43,899 nt of DNA, from NCBI GenBank assembly GCA_001970855.1, contig LSSN01005006.1:1-43899 (forward strand). The letters are read 5' to 3'. The number at the start of each line of letters is the position of its first letter. Position 1 is the stretch's first letter. The translations under genes were made by a program, and so were the position numbers. The DNA is from Smittium culicis. Taxonomy: Eukaryota > Kickxellomycota > Harpellomycetes > Harpellales > Legeriomycetaceae. Below the pieces are notes generated by a model, which worked only from the letters and a program-made list of their open reading frames with translations, was not told where the DNA came from and did no database searches. This document shows, piece after piece, positions 24,197 to 32,968 of this stretch.

Positions 24197-26075
24197 ATGG
24201 TTTCGCAGAATGTAATAGTAGTAGATAACGGAACCGGTGTAAGTTGAATTTATATTAGAGACTGGAAACGCATATTAGATTTTACTCAAATTTTTGACAT
24301 TGTTATTGAAACATAATAAAACAAGGAACTTTCAGCTAAATAAAATTTATCTATTGATTCATTGCGTTTAACTTGACAATAAATAGCAATTCTAGATACT
24401 TTTTTATGCTTTAGTTCATTAAACTAGCGGATGAAAAAAACTCTAACGAATGTATAATAAACTCTTTTTAATATACTATATATATAATAGTTTGCCAAGG
24501 TTGGCTATGCTGGTTCTAATTTCCCAGAATATGTTTTTCCATCGGTTGTTGGGCGCCCTATGATTCGCGCAGAAGAAGCCACCAGCGCAACAGAATTGCA
24601 ATACGAAGTCAAAGACATCAATGTAGGTGTTGAAGCTGCGGCGCTGCGTTCGGTGCTTTCGATGTCATACCCGCTTGAAAACGGAGTTATTAAAAACTGG
24701 GAGGATATGAAACATGTGTGGGACTACACTTTTTACGAGAAATTGAAGATAGATCCCAGGGAAAGCAAGATTCTGCTTACCGAAGCGCCATTGAATCCTA
24801 AGCAAAATCGCGAAAAGATGGTCGAAACTATGTTTGAGCAGTATGGTTTCCAAGGCGTCTACGTCGCCATCCAGGCAGTCTTGACTTTGTATGCACAAGG
24901 TAAAAATCATCTTCGCACTAACCTTCTCGCTATTAAAATTTTATCTTTAGCCTTTTTTTAACTTTTAGTATATATTTTTTATCATTATGTGCTAAGGACT
25001 GTTGACTGGTGTTGTTATTGATTCTGGCGATGGAGTTACTCATATCATCCCTGTTTACCAAGGATACTCACTTCCTCACCTAACTAAGCGTTTGGATGTT
25101 GCTGGTAGACATATCACGAGGTACTTGATCAAGCTTTTGCAGCTGCGCGGCTACGAGTTCAACAGAACCGCAGATTTTGAAACTGTCCGCCAAATCAAAG
25201 AGAAGCTGTGCTACACTAGCTACGATTTGTCGCTTGATAAGAAACTCGCTGTTGAGACTACAACATTAGTTGAGTCGTACACCGTAAGTTTATGCTACCA
25301 CGCTCCCTTTCTTTTTTTTTCCCACTAATCTTTTTCTATAAACCTTAATTATATTTAATTTTAATCGTTATTGATTGACTAAATCAAAAAAATAATAATG
25401 ACAAAATAGCTTCCTGACGGCCGTGTAATCAAAGTATCGTCAGAACGGTTCCAGGCACCCGAGTGTATGTTCCAGCCTGAACTTATCGATGTCGAGACGC
25501 CAGGTGTTGCCGAACTGCTGCTCAATACTGTTCAGGAGGCACCAATCGACATGCGCAGCGACTTGTACAAGCACGTTATACTGAGCGGTGGGTCGTCAAT
25601 GTACCCAGGATTTCCGAGCAGGTTGGCCAAGGAAGTCAAGCAGCTCTACCTCGACCGCGTGTTATGCGGCGACTCATCCAGACTTGACGTATTCTATCAT
25701 TTTTTACAAAAAAATACTTTTACTTTTTTTTTTTTTTCCTAATTAAAAAACGAGCACCTTTTTTTTTAATGACTTGCCGTTTTTTTTTTTATTTTTTTTT
25801 TTTGGAATATTAGAAATTCAAGCTGCAGATCGACGATCCGCCAAACCGCAAGCATATGGTGTTCTTGGGTGGGGCAGTACTTGCCGATGTCATGAAGAAC
25901 AACGAGAATGCGTGGATAACTAAGCGCGAGTGGGAAGAGAGCGGGCCCAGATGCTTGGTAAATTATTTGAAAATAAATTGTGTATATAAAGGGATTTAAA
26001 CAACTTTTTCTAACTGTTTTTGTTTTTATTTTTATTTTTGTTTAGGAGAAAATCAATGCGGGGTATTCAGGATGA
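24197..26075 (+). CDS. ARP2: Actin-related protein 2 (Arp2/3 complex)
   Basis: Arp2 is one of the two actin-like subunits of the Arp2/3 complex, which nucleates branched actin filaments at endocytic patches. The exons are 24197-24238, 24491-24899, 24997-25283, 25410-25688, 25814-25957 and 26046-26075. They join in phase to 396 residues (yeast 391). Exon 1 is only 14 codons and ends in VVDNGTG. Exon 2 resumes [13 protein letters not shown], completing the phosphate-1 loop. Other actin-fold marks are [19 protein letters not shown] (phosphate-2) and [16 protein letters not shown] (adenine loop). The tail is [13 protein letters not shown] and a very short last exon, EKINAGYSG. The first intron is the longest here (252 nt). 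The exon 2/3 acceptor is AAG rather than the usual TAG. Exons are GC-rich, 34 of 60 bases in one sampled line. Confidence 0.96.
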
Positions 26076-26609
26076 GTGGGAAAATTAAAAAAAAAAATGA
26101 AACAAGACAAGAAATGAAAATGAAGTTTTTCTATCTATCTTTCTTGGAAGTTTTGGAAAGAGATGTGGACGGATAATTTTTTTTTAATATAAATAATAAA
26201 AAAATTATGTAGTGATTTGTACGATTTTCGTCAAATTTGAATACAGTTATAAGTTTTGAATATATTAATTAGCTTTTATTTTTATTTTTTTGGATATCAT
26301 TATTATAAAGAGGCAATAATGCAGACTTTATATGAAAAAGGAACTTTGAAAATGCAAAAAGTTGCTGGTTGGAGAGGAAGTACAATTAGCAAAATTGAAA
26401 TTGGAAGTTTTTTTCTTTTGGATAAAGAGCAACAATGTGATAAGAAAAAGAAAGCACTAGATGATATTTAGTTTTATTTTTTTTTTTTTACAAGGTATGT
26501 CTAAGTATACGCTGAAACGTTCAAGGTATGAGAAACTTGGTGTCATTATAAGGGGGGGAAAAAAATATAAATTTGGAGGAAGTGTGGCGGAGTGTGGGGC
26601 GAGAAATAA
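26076..26609. other. Convergent intergenic region between ARP2 and the LYR gene
   Basis: This is the 3' region of two genes pointing at each other. It is T-rich with several A/T runs. Small plus-strand open frames (26256-26471 and the start of 26461-26883) encode Lys-rich strings without a recognised domain. They overlap the end of the minus gene and are not called. Confidence 0.5.
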
Positions 26610-28204
26610 CTACAAGAATTTAGACGACGCGTCGATTTTCATAGTTAAAGTCGGGATGGGCGACGTTGACCAGAGCGATTTCCTGATGACGAAGGTGGCT
26701 GTTGTTGGCGAACTGGCCGCGAGATCGAGTGCGCGTTTGATCGTTAGTTGCGGTGGCGGGTTATCGACGGAGGAAGTGGAAGTGGTGGTGAATACGTGCT
26801 CTCTAGGTTCGGCAGCCATGTGGGCGGGATCACTTGCGGGACCAATGCCGGTATGTTTGGTTGTTTCCGGCATGGCGGCTTGATGAGCGGTTGATCGCGC
26901 GGCATTACTGAAATCGGAGCTGCTGCTGCTGCTGGTGCTAAGTTCAATAGGTATGAAGTATATGTAGGGGCACTTGTCGAGCAAGTTCATGTACGATTTC
27001 TTATACAGCCGGAGATGCGGAATTTTGGTGAGCTGATTAGTACTAGCCGATGTTGGTGTTGGTGTTGGTGGGCGGCTGATGTACTGGAAGTTTAGGCGCT
27101 CGTTGATGGAGCCGGTGTTGTTGTTTGCGAGATCGGCCAAGTTTTCAGCCAAGTCCTGTGCGTAGTCGAGGTGCTTGTAGGTGCTAGCTAAGGTAGCGCG
27201 CGGGCGTGCAGTTATAGTTTTAGTTTTATTTGTGGTGGATGATGAGGTTGAGGGTGAGGGTGGACCAGCAGCGGCGCGTGTCTGGATGTCGATGATGGTG
27301 CGTAGCGGCAGCGGGGCGTAGAGTTTAGCGATAAGTTTGCGGATGTGGAGGGCCTGGAGGTTGCGCGCGTTATTGGCGAGGACTAGCCTGTGGGAGGGCA
27401 GTTTAGTTACGATGTGGGACTTGCCGAACTGGGCGCACAGGAGCTCGTAAATGACGGGGAACTTGAGTTTGAGGGCGGCGAGGTAGTGGGGCGCATCGAT
27501 TTGGGTTGTTCTGGAGGAGGAGGTCGAAGGAGCAGTTTGGCGGAGGAGCTTTATATCCAGGTCGTATATGGAGTCAGAGTAATCGGTTTGGTCTGCTAAT
27601 ATTTCGAACTTGAGTTTGCCTACACGGCCATACCCATGATCAAGGACCTTTTGGATCATTAGTGGGTGGCCGCGATTTGCGTTCTGCAATTGCTTTAGGT
27701 ACTATATGGTTTATATTAATTTTCATTTTTTTTTTTAAAAAAAAAAATCAAAAACAAAAAGAGGAAAGTGTGAGTTGATGAAGTTGTAAATAGGAGTTTG
27801 TGGCTGCTTTTAAAAGTAGAAAATAAAGTTGGGGATGGGTACTTTTTGGGCGATATCGATTTTTTTGTTTCTTTTCAAGGTGATTTTTTCATGTTTCCAT
27901 TTCCTGAACCTATACTTTGCTTGAACCTGAATGTATTCGCTTTATGAATAGAGAAATTGAAAGTATACTTTTAAAAAAAAAAAAAAAAAAGTCTAGAAGA
28001 TTGGGGGGGAGAGAGTGAGGTATATGGGTTATGAATAAAAGGATTAATGCGGAAATTATTAAATAAAGCAAATAGTGGGTTTAAGAACCTGCAGTTTTGG
28101 TCGAAGAAACATTTAGCTTGTTTAAGGATTTGTCTGTAAATAGAGAGGACGTGATTTTTCGAGTGGTTTGGAGTTGAGTAAGATGGATTGAGGAAAAAGT
28201 TCAT
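26610..28204 (-). CDS. LYR-motif (Complex1_LYR, Cup1-like) protein, frame broken at a poly-T run
   Basis: LYR proteins are small matrix proteins that aid Fe-S cluster delivery and respiratory-complex assembly. The fungal Cup1-like branch, about 400 residues, has no settled role. From ATG 28204 the frame reads HVLSIYRQILKQAKCFF and NNFRIN, matching the LYR helix and its Phe-Arg motif. It meets a stop just after an 18-T run (minus-strand T, 27990-27973). The next coding segment, 27967-27916, encodes SLFIKRIHSGSSK and ends at a donor (GTATAG). A 214-nt intron leads to the last exon 27701-26610, starting YLKQLQNANRGH and GYGRVGKL, the family's second block. Near its end, RLYKKSY..LL.KCPYI is also family-like. 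The first two segments join if the run were 17 or 20 T. A weaker alternative is splicing from 28088 (GTTCTT) to AG at 27968, which drops NNFRIN. The exact N-terminal model is therefore open. Confidence 0.68.
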
Positions 28205-28447
28205 TATACTTCAAGTTCAAAGCAGTTTGGGAAGGAGGGGGGGGTGAGGGTGAGGGTGATAGGATAAGAGGGGTTTAAGAGAAGAGAATAGAGTAAATGG
28301 GTGGTGGTGGGGGAAGTAAAAGAAGATTTTGAAAAGAAAGTTTTTTTATTGAATAAAAGTACCAAGAAGGTTTTAAAGAAAATGTAATAGGGATTGTACA
28401 TATGTATTTTTTTTAAAAAAAAAAAAAAAGGATGGGATGGGATGGAA
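28205..28447. other. Spacer between the DM9 gene and the LYR gene
   Basis: Both neighbours are on the minus strand. On that strand the spacer is strongly C/T-rich, with short CCCCCC and CTCACC runs just before the LYR gene start. It probably serves as 3' end of one gene and pyrimidine-rich promoter or 5' UTR of the other. A poly-A/poly-T run lies at 28408-28429. Confidence 0.4.
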
Positions 28448-29020
28448 TTAGACGTAGGCGAGGACCATGTAGTTGCTAGAGTTGCGTTCTTTTTTGCCGT
28501 AGGAGAAGGACATGCCCTGCTTCAAGTGCTGGCCGCACTTTCCGATCTGCTGGCTGCCTTCGTAGAGGGTTTTAGCGACGAAGAGGGGTTCACCAGTTTC
28601 TTCGTGGCCGGCTTCGATGGGGCGGAAGTTGGAGATATCGAGGATTCCGTGTTGTTCGACCCAGCGCAACCTGCTAGCGTCGCCGCAGAGGACAAAGTAC
28701 TCGTTTATTTTGACTTCTTTGCCGCCGTAGCCAATGAGGAAGCCGCCGCCTTCGAGGTGGGGGCCGGCCTTACCGGGATGGAGGCCGCCTTTGTAGAAAG
28801 AGCGGGCGATGAAGAGGGGAGTTCCGTCCTTTTCGACGCCGCCTTGGACGGCGTTAGGGGGGATGGAGCCGTCAGTGGCCATGACCCATTGGAAGGCGGC
28901 TTGCTGTGAGTTGGGAGGACCCTGTGGAGGACGGTTTTGGTTTGGTGAATGGGGGTTGCCCATAGGAGGAGGGCCCTGTTGTCTGTTAGGAGCGCCGTAG
29001 CCGTAACCTTGAGGTTCCAT
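28448..29020 (-). CDS. DM9-repeat (DUF3421) protein
   Basis: A single exon of 190 residues. The first 42 or so are Gly/Pro/Gln/Asn-rich and likely disordered (PPQGPPNSQQ). Two DM9 repeats follow. Repeat 1 spans about residues 44-111 (QWV.ATDG.IP.NAVQGG, GTPLFIARS, GLHPGKAGPHLEGG, IGYGGKE). Repeat 2 spans about 120-189 (RWVEQHG, GEPLFVAKTLYEGSQQIGKCG, SYGKKE). DM9 (PF11901) proteins are best known from insects and molluscs, where some bind mannose or respond to infection; scattered fungal members also exist. There is no signal peptide or membrane segment, so a cytoplasmic lectin-like role is a reasonable inference but no more. The lack of introns is notable, since most neighbours have them. 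It is divergent from bL21m. The start at 29020 is the only Met before the repeats. Confidence 0.88.
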   Translation of the reverse strand: MEPQGYGYGAPNRQQGPPPMGNPHSPNQNRPPQGPPNSQQAAFQWVMATDGSIPPNAVQGGVEKDGTPLFIARSFYKGGLHPGKAGPHLEGGGFLIGYGGKEVKINEYFVLCGDASRLRWVEQHGILDISNFRPIEAGHEETGEPLFVAKTLYEGSQQIGKCGQHLKQGMSFSYGKKERNSSNYMVLAYV

Positions 29021-30239
29021 GTTTTATATAGAAGTTATGGGGATTTGGTGGGGGGTATAAAGAGTAGTGAAGTTTAGAGGTGGTTTAAAAGAGTAGAGAT
29101 ATGAGGTGGTATAGAGTAGTGGGAATTGGGTCTATTTAAAGCAGCGGTGTGGATGGGTAGTGATAGTTGTGGGAGAAGTAAAAAGTGAATAAGAGAGAAT
29201 GAGTAGAATAGTTAAGGATAAATGGATTTATTTACGATTATTGAGCGAGAAGAGTCATAGCCAAGTATATAAAACAATAGGGCTAAATTTAGGGGGAGTG
29301 GTGGGAATGAAAATACAGAGAATATGGATAACTGAGCAGGAAAAAAAAATAGCAATAAAAGGGCGAACGTAAAGCTAATGCATCCAATCAGTGCCAAGAC
29401 TCGAATTATTGAAGTGCTGTAACTGGAAAGACGATTTATATGCTACACGTGATTGGATGCGCTTGTTGGGCAGCGACGTTATTGGCTGTTAGAATGTATG
29501 CTCCCCAGATGCTTTCTTGGCTTTTAATTTTGTGTTTATCAGATTATGCAATGAAGCCACTTGGCCTCCCCAACCCCACACCTACACACACTTATGGAAA
29601 TTTACATTCTTATTTATGAAGTTTTTTGCATATTCATGGGATGTAGTAATAGGATACAGATATTTACGCTGTATTACAAGGTTTATTTTATAATATACTT
29701 AGATTTTGCCTAAACATTTAAAGCTCATCTCATAAACATTAGTTTGAAGGATTTCGTTTTCTATATCAAGATTAAAGTCTATAGATTTTAGTTTTCTATA
29801 TCAAGATTAAAGTCTGTAGATTTTAGTTTAAAGTTTAGAGTTTTGAGACTAATTGGATATGAGACAAGGCGAATAATAAATCAATATTGTTGGTCGGATT
29901 ATGTGTGATTAGAAGATTTGTGTATTCACGAATTGCGTCTGATTAAAGTAAGCGCTAAATCGTATGGTCAAAATTGTTGCGCGCTTATTCGAAATACAGC
30001 CCAGTTATTGGCTTGCTTATTTATCAAGGTTGATCAAAACCCAGTTCTTTTTTTTTTTATTAAATCGATTAATTTTTTTTTTTTTTATAGATTATGGGAC
30101 GAACTTTTCGTGATTTTAATATTTTTTTTTTAGTGCATAGAGTCTAATATAAATGAATTTAAGGTGTTTGGACTAATTAATATTTTTTAAATAGAATTAC
30201 GAGAAATACTTTTTTTTTTAAAAAAAAGACAAGAAAACG
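29021..30239. promoter_or_regulatory. Divergent promoter between the DM9 gene and bL21m
   Basis: No gene was seen. CCAAT occurs at 29384, ATTGG at 29452 and 29481. The first two sit in a perfect 10-bp inverted repeat, GCATCCAATC (29380-29389) and GATTGGATGC (29451-29460). GCTTGTTGGGCAGCGA at 29461-29476 matches the NOP8/ARP2 promoter motif. A 35-bp tandem repeat lies at 29756-29825. Confidence 0.5.
29756..29825. repeat. 35-bp direct tandem repeat, two copies
   Basis: The unit starts GTTTTCTATATCAAGATTAA. Copies at 29756-29790 and 29791-29825 differ at one base (A/G). A third copy begins (GTTTA) and then diverges. Confidence 0.9.
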
Positions 30240-31008
30240 ATGTATCGAGCAGCTGCCAGTATTTATTCCGGCTCTCTGCTTAAAGGTTAGTATTCCACAG
30301 GCACAATACATTTTAATTTTAATATTTTGGGACGATTTTCAAAAGAGATCATATACATTAAGGGTGAATTTGTTAGAGGGCGGATGGTTCGCATCGCATA
30401 ACTAGTCAAAGCTTCGATAAAATTTATGTTTTCATTAAATTACAGGTGTATCGAGGGGCGCATTAGCCTCAGCGACGAAAAGTTCGAAATCGATATTTAC
30501 ACCAGCTACTGTTGCCAGCAAGAGCTTCCACTCTTCAAAAATTTTTCAAAACACAGCTCCTGGGCTATCTTCAGCCAGCATCGCTTCGAATCAAGGCACG
30601 GCACACGGTCAAAGCGAGATTAGTCAGTGGAGCGAGACAAGCAAGCAATTGCTAGGACGGTTACTAGGAGCAAGGGACCTGTATGCGACAGTCAACATCA
30701 AGGGCCGACTCTTCACGGTGACGAAAGGCGATATGGTTGTTATGGACAGAATGAACGATTTGTGTTTGGGCGACGTCATCAAGCTCACCTCGATAACGGA
30801 GCTGGGCAGTCTCGAGCACACTCTGAAAGGCAGCCCGTTGATCAGCGCGCAACTCGCGGATATCGAAGCAACCGTTGTCGAGCACCCAGAAAGCTCGCAA
30901 ATGACTATTTTCAAGAAGAAGAGGCGAAAGGGATACCAAAGAACCCTCTTCCACAAGCAAAGAGTCACCTGCCTAAGAATATCCAAGTTTGATCCCCTCA
31001 AGCTATAA
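30240..31008 (+). CDS. Mitochondrial large-subunit ribosomal protein bL21m
   Basis: This is a structural protein of the mitochondrial 54S ribosomal subunit (yeast Mrpl49). The exons are 30240-30285 and 30446-31008 with a 160-nt intron, giving 202 residues in phase. The first 80 or so residues are rich in Ser, Ala, Thr and Lys with almost no acids (MYRAAASIYSGSLLKG...), a matrix-targeting and extension region. The bL21 fold begins at about residue 84: DLYATVNIKGRLFTVTKGD, GDVIKLTSITELGSLEHTLKG and the C-terminal KKKRRKGYQR...HKQRVTCLRI, which corresponds to the conserved KRRK.Y....GHRQ..T.I pattern that contacts rRNA. The start is the only ATG giving both a targeting peptide and an in-phase splice. 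Its divergent neighbour is the DM9 gene. Confidence 0.92.
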
Positions 31009-31891
31009 ACCGAAAAACCTATCTCTTATTTCTTTCTTTCTTTCTTACTTCTTTCTTGACTTTTGCCTATCCCACTCATACTTCTCCCCTTCCCCTTCCC
31101 TTTATGTTTCATGTCGATCAGTGCCTGGATTTGCCGCTCTTTTTTTTTTATATATTCCGCATGACTTTAATTGCGTCTATTTCTCTTCCCTCTCCCCCCC
31201 CCCCTTTTTTTAGTTCCACTTAAAAAAATACCTTTATTAATTTCAACTTTATTTACTCTGCTGATTATTCTTCGCTCAAATCCATTATATTAATCCACCA
31301 TTTGTCTAATCTGTGTATTTTTCTGGCATATTTCATCTAATCTGAGTGTTTTTCTGGCACAGTTAATCTAATCTGATAATTCTATCTACTCCAAACCCCT
31401 TGATTATTCTTTTGTGCTCCTTTTCGTCCGCTCATTCAACCAACAACCAATGTTTGCCTCATAATCTTCCTTCCATTTACTCACAAATAATCTCATAGAT
31501 ATACAATCAGTCACACAATTATGTCTGCTCTCAATAACAATTAGGGCCCTTTTTTTAATATAAAATTTTATGGTAGGAGAAAGTGGAGGATGACCAAAAA
31601 CATCCTACACAACCAATACATTAATCGCGCACACACATATCCATCCCCCCACACACACTCTCTGTCTCTAACAAAATACACCTAATGTTTAATTTTCAAG
31701 GTGTGAAAAATCAATAAAGTTCACAAAAGTATATCCCTATACTCCTCAAATAATTTCATATAAATATACATCATCACTCCCACCTAACCGCCTTAAAAAA
31801 AAAAATTAAAAAAAAATTACAAATTCCTTCTTTTTAGCGTTGCACTTGTACTAATACTTATACTTTTAAAAAAAACCCCCAAAACCCAAAA
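31009..31891. other. Intergenic region between bL21m and the first MLRQ-like gene
   Basis: C/T-rich, with a run of about eleven C near 31194-31204 and CACA-type microsatellite stretches near 31630-31665. CCAAT occurs at 31447 and 31613, in the right place to serve the MLRQ-like gene. A 31-bp tandem repeat is listed separately. No gene was seen. Confidence 0.5.
31305..31380. repeat. 31-bp imperfect tandem repeat, about 2.5 copies
   Basis: Units start TCTAATCTG at 31305, 31336 and 31367. The first two (TCTAATCTGTGTATTTTTCT... and TCTAATCTGAGTGTTTTTCT...) are both 31 bp and share TTTTTCTGGCA. The third is cut short. Confidence 0.8.
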
Positions 31892-32128
31892 ATGAGGCAG
31901 CCAGTTGCTAGAGTCGCCAAGACATCTTGGTTGAGGAAAGAAGTCTACCCATTGCTTGGAATAATGGGCTTCGCCGGCGCTATCACCGCTTACCAGGTCT
32001 ACCACAAACTCTCTGGAAATGAAATTGCTCTCAATAAAGTCAAAAACCCCGACCCGTTCCTCAAAGTTCCCCGCGACTTCAATCCCCACTACGTCAAGGT
32101 CAAAGCCGGCGATACTTACCAATTTTGA
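31892..32128 (+). CDS. NDUFA4/MLRQ-like small respiratory-chain protein, copy 1
   Basis: A single exon of 78 residues, of the B12D/MLRQ family. In animals NDUFA4 is a small membrane subunit of cytochrome oxidase, originally assigned to complex I; fungal members are annotated as MLRQ subunits. The pattern is typical: a basic N-terminus, WLRKEVYPLLG leading into one membrane helix (about residues 20-38, LLGIMGFAGAITAYQVYHK), then NPDPFL.VP and a C-terminal FNPHYVKV tail facing the intermembrane space. It is followed 600 bp later on the same strand by a paralogue. The codons are C-rich, as in ATP1, which suggests strong expression. The sequence before the ATG is A-rich. Confidence 0.85.
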   Translation: MRQPVARVAKTSWLRKEVYPLLGIMGFAGAITAYQVYHKLSGNEIALNKVKNPDPFLKVPRDFNPHYVKVKAGDTYQF

Positions 32129-32728
32129 TCACCACTTATATATACTTTTATATATTTATTATTGGTCGAGTTTGATAATAGGCTTTTTTTTTTAAAGGTT
32201 TTTTCTAATATAAACACACTATATCCCTATTCTTTTTTATTAGTGCGGGAAGGATGGCTGATGAGGACGTTTTGCATTAATTTCTTATTTTTTCTTTTTA
32301 CCTAACTTATTAGTTAATCAAGTAAACAATAACTTATCGTATGGTAAATAAATACTTGTATCTTCGGACAAACATTACTATTTATTTACTGAACAAATTT
32401 TTTGGGCATTAAACAATCTAGATTTTTCATTTCAATAATATGTCTCTGATCAAAAGAATACTGCATATAAATAAACTCGTATATAAAGCAACATGCAGAA
32501 TACTATAAATAATTTTATTATTAATTGAACCAAGAACGAAATTTTGTATTTTTAAATATCAGTACTTTTAAGCTTGTAACTTTTTGCCAACAACAATATC
32601 AACACAAAACAAAACAAAAAAAAAATTAACAGAACAGAACAGACTTGAACCCAACAATCTACTTACCAAACCAACATAACCAAGTAAAAAAAAAAAAAAA
32701 AACTATAAAACAATAACTTGTATAAATA
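32129..32728. other. Spacer between the two MLRQ-like genes
   Basis: 600 bp of AT-rich DNA. No gene was seen. Just before copy 2 there is a short (GAACA)n-like tract (about 32629-32643) and a 16-A run near 32686-32701. Confidence 0.5.
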
Positions 32729-32968
32729 ATGCGCCAACAGATCGCTAGAGCAGCAAAGAATTCGTGGTTGCAGGCGGAAGTATACCCGCTTATCGGCGTA
32801 ATGAGTTTCGCTGGATCGCTCGTCGCCTGCCAAGTCATCCACTCCATCAGCGGCAAGGAAATCGGATTAAGGAAAGCTTCGAATCCTGACCCGTTCCTCC
32901 ACGTCCCAAAGGACTACAACCCAAACTACGTCAAAGTCCTGAAAGAAGACATTTACCAGTTTGAATAG
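32729..32968 (+). CDS. NDUFA4/MLRQ-like small respiratory-chain protein, copy 2
   Basis: A single exon of 79 residues and a paralogue of the gene at 31892: about 49 of 78 aligned residues are identical by eye. It has the same order: MRQ.IAR.AK.SWL..EVYPL, one membrane helix (about residues 20-38), NPDPFLHVPKDYNPNYVKV and a C-terminal YQFE. Conservation is concentrated in the helix entry and the NPDPFL block, so both copies look functional. DNA similarity between the copies is clearly lower than expected of a recent duplication. Which respiratory complex each joins cannot be told from sequence. Confidence 0.85.
   Translation: MRQQIARAAKNSWLQAEVYPLIGVMSFAGSLVACQVIHSISGKEIGLRKASNPDPFLHVPKDYNPNYVKVLKEDIYQFE

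Noticed and set aside
26461..26883. Plus-strand frame with MSKYTLKRSRYEKLGV near the ARP2 3' side
   Set aside because: Most of it is antisense to the LYR gene and the remaining 45 or so residues match nothing. No promoter or splice support.
28204..28401. 65-codon minus frame just before the LYR gene
   Set aside because: Low-complexity Ser/Pro/Leu/Phe from the C/T-rich spacer, ending in the stop that overlaps the LYR start codon. Probably promoter or 5' UTR.
28394..28909. 171-codon plus-strand frame
   Set aside because: Antisense of the DM9 gene; Ala/Glu/Val-rich string typical of a shadow of Gly/Pro/Phe codons.
30624..31001. 125-codon minus-strand frame opposite bL21m
   Set aside because: Shadow of the bL21m coding exon, with no recognisable family.
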